From: Brachionus plicatilis
Taxonomy: Eukaryota; Rotifera; Eurotatoria; Ploima; Brachionidae
Assembly: GCA_010279815.1 (NCBI GenBank)
Contig: QEOQ01000670.1
Span: forward strand, 1,107,734-1,171,733
DNA length: 64,000 nucleotides
Reading direction: 5' to 3'
Each line of letters opens with the position of its first letter. Within the stretch, counting starts at the first letter, position 1. This document shows positions 47,932 to 59,628 of this stretch, piece by piece. The position numbers and the translations under genes were made by a program. The notes under the pieces were generated by a model. It saw nothing but the letters and a program-made list of their open reading frames with translations. It was not told the DNA's origin and did no database searches.

Positions 47932-49344
47932 ATTAGATTTTTAAAATTAAAAATTTAAAAATTTTTTAAATTAAAAATAAAATTTTAAAAATCTATTTTT
48001 ATTTCTTTAGAAATCGGACAATCGGCATTTCCTCAAGTGTTTGAAAAAACCTTAAGTAAGATCCTATTTCAATTTATTTTAAAATTCAACATTCTGACAC
48101 AAATTACACTCGGCACAAGTCCTTAACCCAGAAAAAAACTCGGTTTGTGAGTTTCATAAATATCTTACGAAAAAAAAAATCTCGAAATTTCAGAAAAAAA
48201 AAATTCTTTATATTTTAGAATCAAATGGTTAAGGTAAAATATTTAGACCAAATTTATTTTCTAATTAGCCACTATTGAGTATTCGCAGTTGTAATTCATT
48301 CGTTTTGTTATTAGCTAAAGAATTAATTTCTTATTTACTTTAGATCTACTTGAAAGTCTTGTGAACGAAAAACAATTTAAAATATTTGGAAGCTATAGCA
48401 AATTCATTGAACCATTTATTTTTATTTTCCTATTTTCTCCTTGAAATAAATGAAATTAGCGAAGCTTTTTAAAAATGAATTCAATATGATTATTTAAGCT
48501 TTAAATCCGAAGCCGTACCAAACAATTGTACCAAGCTAGCAGTATGACCACCATTTGAATTGAAAAGTCAAACATTTAATAGACAAAAACAACAACAACA
48601 AAATTGCTCAATAGTTTCATTTATTTATAGGACACACAGATCATCGTTCATAAGAAGCTTCAAGTGGCTGTCTGATCTAATTCTAGTTCTATTGTCATTG
48701 GAAACACGAGCTTAACATTAGATAAAATAACAAAAGTCATAATTNNNNNNNNNNNNNNNNNNNNNNNNNNNNNNNNNNNNNNNNNNNNNNNNNNNNNNNN
48801 NNNNNNNNAAAAAAAAAAAAAAGCTTTGATTTAAAATTTTGATTGTAAAAATTGACTAAAACAACTAGCGGTTAAGTGGGCAGCTTTCTAATAGTTTCAT
48901 AATAGTCACGAATTGTTTAAGATTGTAATAATCTCAATAGTTTATTTTAATAGCCAGAGAATTTAGGTTGTGTGAAGGGTTTAATCGAAACTCAAGTTTA
49001 TTATTGTTTTTTATTGAATATAGTAAACCAAATAGAAAGAAAGCTTTTAGTAAGCAAAAGGTTTTTTCCGCGATTTTTTTTTGCCAATTTTATTGAGGGT
49101 GACAACTTTTGCTTTTACTCTCACCGAAAAGGTTTCCTTATACAATTTGTCACGCGCGTATCAAATTTACAGTTTAAATATTTAAGTGAATTGGAAAATT
49201 TGTTTGAACAAAAAAGCCATAATATTATCCAGCAAAACATTGAAACCGTTCAAGTTCGCCTTTTAACTAATAAATATCGGAAATTTTTGTCACCAACACT
49301 CATTTTCCGTTTGCCAAAAAAACATATTTTTCCACTTATTTCAA
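47932..49344. other. Spacer containing an assembly gap
   Basis: No supported gene. The 64 unknown bases are at 48745-48808, followed by a poly-A run. An open frame at 48972-49355 immediately before the next gene looks like 5' UTR. Confidence 0.4.
48745..48808. other. Assembly gap (64 N)
   Basis: A run of 64 Ns next to a poly-A stretch. The true gap size is unknown, so distances across it are unreliable. Confidence 1.
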
Positions 49345-49923
49345 ATGAATCGTAAAAAATTCAAAGCGAACAGTTGCCTGCTCCTGGCCATTTTGACCAT
49401 GTGCTCGAGCATTCGTGCTCAACTCCTGCTCGACTCGGACCTTATGATCAAAGAAATCGACTATGACTCGCAAGACCTGCTGCCTGAAAAAGAAATAGTT
49501 TACATGAGAGAAAAACGCGACGACGACGACGGCGACGTGGGCTCAGGAAGCTTTGACTTTACGCCTCTCGTCGAATCTAACAAAAACAGCTCAGTTTTTT
49601 TCAATGCCACCCGAGCCATTAATCTAGATTCAATTACCGTGGTGGTTAATAGCAATCAAGAGTCGACATTTCAGAGCGTATTCGTCATAGTCGCCTCGGC
49701 GATCGGCGGCCTCGTAGCCATCACACTTATCATTGCCATCATTTTACTCGCTTGCTATGTGAAAAAAAGATATCCAGTTAGTCCAAGTCGAGCAATAGCG
49801 TCAGCACCACCTCCACCTCCACCTTCTGGCACTGTTCGTGCCTATAACAAAAATGAGACAAATGACAAAAAGACCAGGAGAATCAATGTGACTAATACGA
49901 CCATGACCGAAATAGAGATCTAG
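49345..49923 (+). CDS. Single-pass type I membrane protein with syndecan-like layout
   Basis: 192 residues, one exon. A signal peptide (hydrophobic 11-22, likely cleavage near A25-Q26) is followed by an acidic ectodomain. This contains REKR at 55-58, which fits a furin-type site, directly before DDDDGDVGSGSFD (59-71), an acidic SGS context typical of glycosaminoglycan attachment. N-glycosylation sequons are at N81 and N87. A transmembrane helix spans about 112-139 with a small-residue ASAIGG motif, then KKR, a seven-proline stretch (PPPPPPS) and a tail ending TEIEI. The layout is that of a small proteoglycan such as syndecan, but the syndecan EFYA end and C1 motif are not recognisable. The family is unresolved. 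Confidence 0.8.
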   Translation: MNRKKFKANSCLLLAILTMCSSIRAQLLLDSDLMIKEIDYDSQDLLPEKEIVYMREKRDDDDGDVGSGSFDFTPLVESNKNSSVFFNATRAINLDSITVVVNSNQESTFQSVFVIVASAIGGLVAITLIIAIILLACYVKKRYPVSPSRAIASAPPPPPPSGTVRAYNKNETNDKKTRRINVTNTTMTEIEI

Positions 49924-51497
49924 TGACTGACTGACCTCTCTCCTATTGAGACTTAATCGGACATCTTATTTAAAGATTGTTTGTTTCGGTGAGATAAGCA
50001 ATTTTTTTCTATCCAAATGTATATAAGCAGCATATGACTTAAATGTTGATACAAATACAGCAAAAGTAAAATAGCTGCCAAGCTATCAAATTAATTTATT
50101 TACTCTTTTTTAAAATAAATTTTTAAAATTTAATTATTGTTTTTATTTTTTTTTTTAACTAACAAAATTTTAATGGTGGTTTTAAGACACATTGATTTTA
50201 TTATCTTTTAAATATTGATTGTAAATTAGAAATTACATTTTAAATTTCATAATTATTTTTAGATTTATTTATCATTTTTATTAAGTTAATAAAATTTTCT
50301 ATTCTTATATTTTTGTTTTTTTTTTTTATTATTTGTTTGTTGTTGTTGAAAATAAATTGGTCTAAAAATATAAAAATAAGAATTGTGTGGCTGTAAAACC
50401 TATGAAAATTAAGCGACGAGTTAACTGAGCAAATTCTATTTAAATAAGAATGTCTCTATTGACACATTATATGTCAATAAATTTATAAAATTGAAAAAGA
50501 ATGTGTCTGTAAAAAATTAAATATAAACACATACTACGTCATTAATATTTTTTTTATTTGTTTATCTGTGACGAGCAAAGCTGCGTCAACAGTCACTTCG
50601 CTTAAATAAATAGAGAATAAGCAAAATGTAGTCAAATTTGTTCTTTGTAATGCCTCTGTGGGTAAATTTTTTGAATTTAAATTTTAAAATAAAAAATTTT
50701 TTTTTCTAATTTTGCAACAAAAAAAAAAATAGCTGTAAAAGAAGTACTAAAAATATAATGAGAAAATAAAATTCTTTTATTAATCAAAAAGTGGAATTAG
50801 AAAATCGCTTATGGCTTTAACCTATTATTACTTAATTGTTGACCACAAACCATTTGAACCATTTTAATGATGAAACCTTTAAATTTTTACTTTTTATATT
50901 TTAAATTTGATCATAAGGTTTCGATTAGTTAAAAGTTTGTATAGAAAAAATAGCTCGAATTTTGCACAATATTAAAATAAAATATCAAAGAGTATATTCT
51001 ATTTAATTGATCAAATAGATTAGTTATTTTCAATTGCTAATTTTTTAAAATTTAATATTTTTTATCTGATCGATTTTTATCTGATATTTTAATTAATTAG
51101 CCACAAAAAAATCACTCACTAACTGGACCACCTCCAAAACTAATTTTATTCAACAAAAAAAAAGCTATTTTTCATATTTCTGGAACTTATTCTTTTAACA
51201 TAGCTTCTTTTGTATTTTTCTATTAATCTCGTTTCATTTTTAAAAAATTCAAAAAGTTTTTCAAGAACAATAAAAAATTTATGCCAAATTACTTTGGTTA
51301 ATTTTTGCCTGTTTCAGTATTTTTGTGTTTTTTTCAATATTGGCTCTCTTTTTGAAATGTAATAAAAAAAAAAGACAAGTTAAATTTGTTTTAACACTTT
51401 TACAAAAAATATAAAATCCACATTTCTAACAATTATCAAATTAAAATCTAATTCGTGTTATAATTGTTAAAAATTAATCTTGAAAAATATTTTTTCA
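49924..51497. other. Spacer between membrane protein and ALDH16A1
   Basis: A/T-rich, no exon recognised. 50448-50515 (TGTCTCTATTGACACATTAT...) resembles 11219-11267 in VPS13 intron 2, a further dispersed repeat. Confidence 0.4.
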
Positions 51498-54048
51498 ATG
51501 TCTGCTTTGAACCCTTCACTTTCAAATATCAAAAAAGTTTTCACCAGTTTGAGCTATGATCCAGTTTTGGACAGTGATGCTGCCCTGAAGGTTTTAAAAT
51601 AATAATATTGTAATTAAAAAAATAAAAAAATTTTATTAAATAAATTTTTAGTCCTGGATTACGGCTCACAATAATGGAACATTTGCTCCGATTATTAATG
51701 GTCAATATCACAAGATTGAAGAAAAAAAATGTTTCGATGTAAAGAACCCTTTTAATGGAAACATTCTGGCCAAATTGGTCGACTGTGATAAACATCTAGT
51801 TAATCAAGCAATAGAATCGAGTGTAAGCTCGGCCAAATCTTGGTCTTCTCTTGACCAAACTGACCGAGAAAGAATAGTGTACAATATGGCACGAAATGTT
51901 CAAAAACATTTGAATATGCTAGTTGCATGTGAAAGTGTGTGCTCTGGCCGAACTAGCCGAGAAGTCAAAGATTTAGACATTGCCCAAGTTATCAAGACAT
52001 TGTACTATTACGCTGGATCGTCAGCTCTCCTTGATCTTCAAGACTATAGTCCAGTCGGCACAGTTGCAATCTTTGGATACTCAGATTCATCTCTTCTATC
52101 ATTAGTAAACAAACTTGCTGCAGCGCTTGTGTCCGGCAATACTTGTCTCATTATTCCACACAAACTAAATCCCCTAAGTGCATTTATGTTTGTTGACATA
52201 GCCGCTGAGTCTGGCCTACCATCTGGAGTCGTAAATGTTGTCACTTGTCAGAGTAATGAAATTTACAATCTTGTTTCAAGTGATTCAAGAATTGGTTGCA
52301 TTTGCTTTGACGGAAAGACGAGCACAGGTCAAGAGTTAATAAAGCAAAGTTCGGTGAATCCATGGGCGAAATTGTTGCTCTGTGTTGAAGGCAAGTCATC
52401 AATGATTGTGTATGAATCGGCGGACGTTGACAGTGCCATTGAAACAGCAGTGGACGGGTGTCTCTATTCAAATGGTCAGCATCGCTACTCGTTGAATAAA
52501 ATTTTTGTTCAAGAAAATATCTATGAGAGCTTCTTGCGCAAACTAGAGTGTCGATTTGACAAATTGAGACAAGGCAATCACATGGACAAATGCAATGATA
52601 TTGGTTGTTTGATTGACAAGAATGATTTGGATAAGTTTAGAAGAGCTTTGAGTGAGGAGGCTAGTGAGTTTGGTGCCAAAGTGAAAACGTTCGCCAACCA
52701 TGCCCAGCTAACACCAGCAATAATTGAAAATAGTTCATTGAACTCACAAATTAATTTAAATGAAGTGAATGGACCTTATGTGCTTTTGATTCCTTTCCGA
52801 ACTGTTAAAGAATCAGTTCAATTGGCGAACACTTCACGCTTCGCCACTGCTGTGTGTTTGTACTCGCAGAACATAAGCCTTGTGATGGAAGTTGCCTATT
52901 TGCTCAATCAGCCGACTGTTTGCATAAACAGTTTTCCTATTGAACGCGGCGTTCAAACTCGCAAACAAAGCGGAAATTATTCTATTCATGGAGTTGCGAG
53001 TGTGAAAAATTTTTTACTTTCAAAATGGCAATCAAATAATGATGCACCAACAACAAGTCTTGATCAAGTGCAAAAAAATGTCAAATTGTTTGGAACCTTG
53101 AGTGCCGACTCGGCCATTCCTTTGGCCAGCCATTTGAAACAGGACAAAACTTACAAATTGTACATTGGCGGCAAACAGCAGCGGCCAGATACACAAAGTT
53201 CTCGTCAAGTCAAAGACTTTGCCGGAAAGAGTTATTGTCTGGTGGGAGAAGCGAGTCGAAAAGATGTGAGAAATGCAGTCGAAGCAGCTAATTCGGCCTT
53301 TGGTCCATGGTCAAAAAGATCCAATTTTAACAAAGCCCAAATTCTTTACTATTTTGCCGAAATTTTCACCCAAAAGTCCCAATTGTTTGTGCACAAACTA
53401 AAGCAATTGACAAACAAATCGCAATCAGAATGTGAAAAAGAAATTAAAATGTGCTCACATGTGATCAATTATTTTGCTGGCAAGTGTGATAAATATGTTG
53501 GTAGACTGAACGATACAACCGAATATGGCTATTTGATGGAAATAAATGAACCACTTGGAGTTGTGGCTATTGTTGGCGGCAGAGGCGCAAAATTTTCTCC
53601 TCTTTTAAATATTCTGCAGCATTTGGTTGGTGCCATTGCTCACGGCAATACCGTAGTACTGGTAGCTGATGAAAACATGCCATTGCCTAGTCTTGATTTG
53701 TATGAAATATTCGATACTTGTGACATGCCTGCAGGTGTAGTCAACATTCTTACGGGCAACAAGCATCATTTGACAAAATATTTGACCGAACATCAACTAG
53801 TCGCCTCTGTTTGGTATCTCTATGACCAAAATGAAAATAGTCAAATGGCTGCGTATGAACTAGATGCTCTTCAATTTATCAAATACACGAGCAATTATAG
53901 CTTGAAAAAATACTGGTTTGTTCCTTCAGAAGTACAAGTACAAGACAAGGACCAGACTTTGGACAAGAAGTATTTGAACGAAATCGGATTTAACTCGACG
54001 CAACCAAAATATATTCATTTGCCAATGGGAATAATTTTTGCCAATTAA
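51498..54048 (+). CDS. ALDH16A1: ALDH16A1, double-domain aldehyde dehydrogenase homologue without catalytic Cys
   Basis: Exons 51498-51590 and 51652-54048 (61-bp intron) give 829 residues (human 802). The N-terminus KKVFTSLSYDPVLDSD matches the family REIFTSLEYGPVPES. The protein is a full ALDH domain followed by a second, partial ALDH-like domain, starting near LYIGGKQQRPDTQSSR. At the active site the usual GQ-x-C segment reads NGQHRYSLNKIFV, so the nucleophilic cysteine is absent, as in mammalian ALDH16A1. The general-base Glu motif is reduced to CVEGKS. It ends YIHLPMGIIFAN like human LWLPMGD. Mammalian ALDH16A1 is thought to be non-enzymatic and to bind other proteins; the same is likely here. 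Confidence 0.95.
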
Positions 54049-55325
54049 ATTTTCTAATCATCTAGCAAATTATTGAATAAAATTATTTTAAAAAAAATCT
54101 TTTCTTGAATCTTCGAATTTTTTGCTTGGAAAAAAAGTTAAAGTTTTTAAGTCGTTTCAAAAATGGGACTCCATGGAACAACACCGGCTAGTTTGATCTT
54201 TATTTATCATTATTAAAGAATGATTTTAAATATAAAATTAATTAATTCCGAATAAAAATAAAATTTTAAGAGTCTTTCGAATATAAATTGAAAAACTAAA
54301 TTGATAAATTAATAATAATAATTAATAACATTTTTGCTATTTTATCATTGATTTTGGTTAAAAAATTTCTTTATCAAATTTTCTAAATTTTTCCCAAAAA
54401 GAGGGCTAAAGCCGCTTGGACCTGATCTGGATTTCACACCCAAATTATATTTAAAAAAAACTTGATTTTAGTTAAAATAAACTAGATTTTTTATTAATTC
54501 AGATAATCTTAATCTAAAGTTTGAATTACCATTAGTCAGTGATTGTATGCATTCAGTTAACAACTATATAAATGGTGTTGTGAAGTTCTTTTCAATTTAG
54601 AAAAACTTTAATAAATTTTTTACTAAAATAGATAATTTAGTTCGGTAAAATGTTCAATTTTAAGCAAATTGTTTAATGCAATAAAATAAGTCAGAAAATA
54701 CTCTGCAAATTTCGGCATTTTACACGCAATTAAAAAGTATTCTAATGAACTGTGCAATTCCTTTGCAGAGTTTTTGCAGACATTTATTTTTGGATTAAGC
54801 AAATTTGCTAAATCCGAAAATAAATAAAATGTTGGTCACGTAAATTTTGTGAAGGAGTTAATAAAATGTCAGCTAAAAATTTAAACTAATATTTTATTAA
54901 ATTAATTCTCTTGGAGAGAATTAAGTAGAAAAAGTTGCGAGATGTTTATTTATGAAAAAAATGTCAAATTTGTTTAGTTATCAGAGAAATGTTTGTCAAT
55001 TAATTAATTAGAGGAATTGGAAATTTAATCATGCAATCCTTAAAATTATTATAATAAAATAAAAAAAATTTGCATTTTTTCATTGAAAAAGAAAATAATT
55101 CTATTCAATACACATAAATCATATGCCGACTAGAAATATCAAGATATTCACCGTCAATTATCTATTATCATAATTTAGAATTTAATTTTTTTCTTAAATC
55201 CAGATTTATGATCCACTCATTGAGAGCAACTCTTTTTCTGGTTCAAATTTATCCAAGCTGTTTTTATTAATTAGAAAAAAATTAAAAAAAAAATTCAACA
55301 AGAAAAATTTAGATTTTTTAAAGCA
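54049..55325. other. Spacer before V-ATPase genes
   Basis: A/T-rich apart from the truncated MITE at 54574-54805. No exon recognised. Confidence 0.4.
54574..54805. mobile_element. Truncated MITE of the GGGGYTGTGAAG family
   Basis: Left end GGTGTTGTGAAGTTCTTTTC, then GATAATTTAGTTCGGTAAAATG and TAAAAAGTATTCTAATGAACTG, follow the copy at 58433 closely. The right arm stops after GGATTAAGCAAATTTGC, so the second terminus is lost. Confidence 0.7.
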
Positions 55326-55937
55326 ATGGGCTACGGAAATTTGTCGATCGGAGCGGTCTCTATTTCCACCGCACTTTCAATCTACTTTGGTCTAACCTAC
55401 ATGCTGACCAATTATGGTTTTCGTTTCGATATTGGTTGGTATTTGACGTCAATAACTCCGTACATGTGGGCTTGTGTTGGTATTAGTTTGGCCATTTCAC
55501 TGAGTGTGGTCGGTGCAGCTACTGGCATTTATTCGACTGGAGTCTCAATCGTTGGCGGCGGCGTTAAAGCTCCGAGGATTAGAACAAAAAATTTGGTAAG
55601 CATCATTTTCTGTGAAGCTGTGGCAATTTATGGCATCATAATGGCAATTGTTTTGTCCAACAACATTGAAAACAGTGTTCTCGATTCGGTTGTACAAAAA
55701 AATTACAATGCCGGATTTAAATTGTTTGGCGCCGGTCTTACTGTTGGTTTGTCGAATTTGTTTTGTGGCATTGCAATCGGAGCTGTCGGCTCTGGAGCAG
55801 CGCTAGCCGATGCCCAGAATCCATCTTTGTTTGTCAAAATACTGATTGTGGAAATTTTTGCATCGGCTATTGGACTTTTTGGTCTTATAGTGTCAATACT
55901 GCAATCGTCTGGCGCTCGAATCGGCGACAAAAACTAA
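55326..55937 (+). CDS. ATP6V0B: V-ATPase proteolipid subunit c'' (ATP6V0B), copy 1
   Basis: 203 residues, one exon. Subunit c'' sits in the membrane ring of the proton pump. Transmembrane segments are obvious; the family stretches [33 protein letters not shown] and [20 protein letters not shown] are present. The essential ion-binding Glu is in FCEAVAIYG and a second Glu is in [10 protein letters not shown]. This copy has no intron. A near-identical gene follows about 290 bp downstream in the same direction. Confidence 0.96.
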   Translation: MGYGNLSIGAVSISTALSIYFGLTYMLTNYGFRFDIGWYLTSITPYMWACVGISLAISLSVVGAATGIYSTGVSIVGGGVKAPRIRTKNLVSIIFCEAVAIYGIIMAIVLSNNIENSVLDSVVQKNYNAGFKLFGAGLTVGLSNLFCGIAIGAVGSGAALADAQNPSLFVKILIVEIFASAIGLFGLIVSILQSSGARIGDKN

Positions 55938-56224
55938 TCATCCTTTGACTATTTATAACTTTATTTTTATTCCTCTATTTATTTATTTATATTATTATAG
56001 AAATAAACATAACTGAGTCAATTAGCTACGTTTAAAGTCGTTCCTTTACAAAAAAATTAAGAAACAAATTTTTTCATTTCTATGTGATATTTTAATAAAG
56101 TTTTGTGTTGAATTTTTCTTTCTTTTTTTTCTAGCCTCATGACTTAAAAGATAATAAAAGATAATTTTTTATTTTTTTTTTATTTTTCAAAAAATAATAA
56201 TAATCACAAGATAAAGTTAAAGAA

Positions 56225-56895
56225 ATGAAAATTTTAAATAAGTTTACGATTGGGGCCAGCTCGTTGTCATTGCTGCTGTTTATTTATGCCGGTCTAACTT
56301 ACATGTTCACTGGTTACGGCTTTAGATTTGACATTGGCTGGCTGTTGACATCGCTTAATCCGTACATGTGGGCTGGTTTAGGAGTGGCCTCGGCTGTTTC
56401 TTTAAGTGTAATCGGTGCTGCCATTGGCATATTTTCGATAGGCTCCTCGATTCTGGGAGGCGGTGTAAAAGCGCCACGAATTCGAACAAAAAACTTAGTT
56501 AGCATCGTATTCTGTGAGGCAGCTGCCATTTATGGAATCATAATGTCGGTAGTAATTAGCAATGGAATCAACAATCAGAGTGTTTCAAGTCAAGAGACAA
56601 TTATGTCCGATTACAGAGGTGGTTATCGTCTTTTCGGCGCAGGTCTAACGGTCGGATGGTCAAATCTATTTTGTGGTATTGCTCTTGGCGTTGTAGGTTC
56701 AGGCGCTGCATTGGCTGATGCTCAAAATCCCACTTTATTTGTTAAAATTTTAATAGTTGAAATATTTGCTTCGGCCATTGGACTCTTTGGTAAACAATTT
56801 TTTTTAACATTTAATTTAAAATTAATCAATTTTTGATCAAAGGGCTTATTGTTTCTATTTTAATTTCGTCTGGAAGTAAAATTGGAAAGTCATGA
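56225..56895 (+). CDS. ATP6V0B: V-ATPase proteolipid subunit c'' (ATP6V0B), copy 2
   Basis: Exons 56225-56789 and 56843-56895 (53-bp intron) give 205 residues, ending [17 protein letters not shown]. The proton-binding Glu is kept (FCEAAAIYG). The N-terminal ~30 residues and the loop after the second helix ([18 protein letters not shown]) differ most from copy 1, while the helices are nearly the same. This is an older tandem duplication under constraint, with possible tissue or membrane specialisation (inference). Its stop is 87 bp from the end of the convergent P450 gene. Confidence 0.95.
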
Positions 56896-56982
56896 GTCAT
56901 GAGTTTTCTGAACAAAAATATAAAATTTAATTAAAGATTTTTTTTGATTTTTTAAATTTTTTTCATAAAAAAATAAAAAAAT

Positions 56983-59314
56983 TTATTCTCTTTTTTTTAA
57001 AAAAATTTTTAGACCATTTTTTGGTCTACGAACTATTGTTTCTATTATTTCCAATTCAATGGGAAAATTTTCAGTTGGCAACAATTCAAAATTTATCAAC
57101 AATTTGCATAAGGCTATCTTTAATTCAAGCAAAGCAAATTTCATTCCCAAGCAGTATCTAGGTCCATTGCCAAATGCCATAAATGCTAGTGGGTTTCTTT
57201 TAACTTCATGTCGTTTTGGATAAAATAAATTCGGATTGACTGGGCCCCAAAGTTCTGCATCAAAATGCAAACTCATCACATCGATAGATATTACAAGATC
57301 TTTTGGAATCATGATGCCCTTAACCCATGTTGTTTTTGTGCATCGTCTATTCACTGCCCTTTTAAATCTTTTGTTTTAATAAAAATATTTAAAAAAATTT
57401 ATAAGGTCTTACGGATTAGCTAGTGGATAAAATCTAAGAACTTCTTTCAAGAAAAAATCTAAATATTCAATTTTTTGCACATTTTCCGAATCTATTTGCC
57501 GGTCAGAACTAAAATGTGATTTAATTATTTGATAAAGTTTTTTTTGTTCATCTTGATATTTGACCAGAACAAAACAAGCATAAGTCAGGGCCGAACTTGT
57601 TGTTTCGTATCCAGCAAGCATAAAAGATATTAAATTTAATTTAATTCCCTATAAGAGCAAAAAATTGATAATTATTTTAATTATTTAAATTTTTTTCTTT
57701 TTAATTTACATTAATTGAAAGCTTTTTATCAAGTGGAGCATTGTTGAATTCTGAAGCTAATTTGGTGTAATCAATGTCAGCCTCGGCGTCAATCAAAAGT
57801 TGTAAATAATCTCTTCTTCTGTTTTCATCGCATTTTCTAATTTCAACAATTTTGAATAAATGGTTCATGAACCAGTAAAGTGGATCGTATTTGGTAAAAT
57901 CTATAAATCGATTTAGATAGTTTTCAGAAAAAAGTGCTAATTTTAAAATGATATCTTGAAATTCATGCAAATAATTTGTAACAAAACTAATTGCATTTTC
58001 TTTGCCGAGGAATAAAAATATAGCTTCAGATCTTCGATTGTATTCATTTTGTGGATTTTCCTGTATTTTTGCATCAATTCCAAAAGCACAACTCCAAATA
58101 CTATCCATGGTAAATCTCTTAAAAAATCTGTTCATTTTCAAAAAGTTTGAAAAAATAAAATATATTTATTTGATTTGACTAAAATATTACTCAGAAATGT
58201 CAATTTCATTTTGTATCTCTTTTTCCAAAATAAAATTTAAACGATTCGTACAATTGATTAGTAAATGGGATAAATCTCTTAGTTTAGCTGAAGAAAATGT
58301 TGGATTTACAATATTTCTTATTATTTTCCATCTTGTTCCAGACGCAGTAAAAAGCATATGGTCAAGTGAAAAGTCATCTTTTGAACCAGGCACTCTCTTT
58401 ATTTTAAAATTTAATTTTAATTTGGTTTTGTTGGGGTTGTGAAGTTCGTTTCAATTCGATCTTTTCAATTCAGAAAAACTTGAATAACTTTTTTACTAAA
58501 AGAGATAATTTAGTTCTATAAAATGCTTAATTATAAGCAAATTTGCTTAATGCAAAAAAATAGGTCTGCAAAATACTCTGCAATTTTCTGCATTTTGCAC
58601 GCCATTAAAAAGTATTCTAATCAACTGTGCAAGTATATTGCAGAGTTTTTGCATACATATATTTTCGGATTAAGCAAAGTTGCTTAAACATTAAGCATTT
58701 TACAGAACTAAATAATTCCTTATAGTAAAAAAGGTATTCAAATTTTTCTGAATTGAAACGATCAAATTGAAATGAATTTCACAACCCCGATTTTGTTATT
58801 TAAAATAAAATAACTTTTCTTGCCGAAAAGTTTTTCGACTGTTTGACAAAAACTTCTTGGATCATGTCCAAATCACTGGTGACTAAAATTGGCAAGTGGC
58901 CTTGATAATAACCGAAGGTTTTACCGAGCTGTTTGGTCCATTTCATTAACACCTCTGAGTATTTCTTTTAATTATTAAAAAAAGAAGAATATATAAATTT
59001 TTTAGAAGATAAATTAAAATTACATTATTTTTAGTAAGTTGTAGATAATTTCCATAAAAAAAAGTATATTCAGGAGTTTTAATACCTCTTTTTTTGAAAA
59101 ATTTGTACGAAAACCATATTTTTCTATTTTTAAAAAATTAAATTTTCATAAAATTTTTCATTTAATATTTTTACCCGATATACAAAGCTGAAAATCCAAG
59201 AAAAGAACTCCCGATTAATTTTAACCAAAAAAATGGATTTTGTAAATAGATAAAAAAATTTCTCGAATTATCGATGATTTGGTTGACAGAAATTTTTAAA
59301 ATTTTCAAATTCAT
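56983..59314 (-). CDS. Cytochrome P450, CYP3-clan
   Basis: Seven exons on the minus strand: 59314-59175, 59123-59024, 58964-58815, 58396-58191, 58127-57710, 57648-57413 and 57367-56983, all phase-consistent, 544 residues. The N-terminus has an anchor (NPFFWLKLIGSSFLGFSALY) then FKKRGIKTPEYTFFYGN, like CYP3A. Hallmarks: WKIIRNIVNPTFSSAKLRDL (helix C), AGYETTSSAL (I helix oxygen-activation), KEVLR (ExxR), and the haem ligand loop FMAFGNGPRYCLGMKFALLE with its cysteine. A membrane-bound monooxygenase of xenobiotic or steroid-like substrates is expected from the clan; the substrate is unknown. Intron 3 (58397-58814) is enlarged by a MITE; other introns are 36-68 bp up to ~60 bp. Confidence 0.92.
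58433..58788. mobile_element. 356-bp palindromic MITE inside P450 intron 3
   Basis: Ends GGGGTTGTGAAGTTCGTT... and ...TTCACAACCCC; same length and arms as 23422-23777. Flanking 9-mers GGTTTTGTT (58424-58432) and GATTTTGTT (58789-58797) differ at one base, consistent with a 9-bp target duplication that has mutated. It lies between exons, so the P450 frame is unaffected. Confidence 0.9.
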
Positions 59315-59628
59315 TCTTTAATAGGTTCCTTATGGTCAAATCGCCTCAGAATTTATACAACTTGGCCTATAACCTGATAAAATATTTAATTATTTCCAAA
59401 TTGATGCTAAAAATATTTGTCTTCTATTGGAATCATAGTTTATTTTTATCTTAACTTTTAAAAACGATTTAGAAGAGCAATATAAGAAACTACTTTTATA
59501 TCAAGTAGGCTCTTAAAAAATTAATTTTTTTTAAATAAATATAATAATACATTGAAAATTTAGATATAAAAATAAAGTCTTTAAAAAATTTTTATTTTAA
59601 AAATATTTGTTCTATATTAAGTAATTGT
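59315..59628. other. Spacer P450 / acyltransferase
   Basis: About 310 bp of A/T-rich sequence holding the P450 promoter side and the acyltransferase 3' end. No motif recognised. Confidence 0.35.

Noticed and set aside
48972..49355. 127-residue ORF directly before the membrane protein
   Set aside because: Composition is Phe/Lys/Leu-rich with no domain; it overlaps the start of the better-supported gene in another frame. Probably 5' UTR or spacer.
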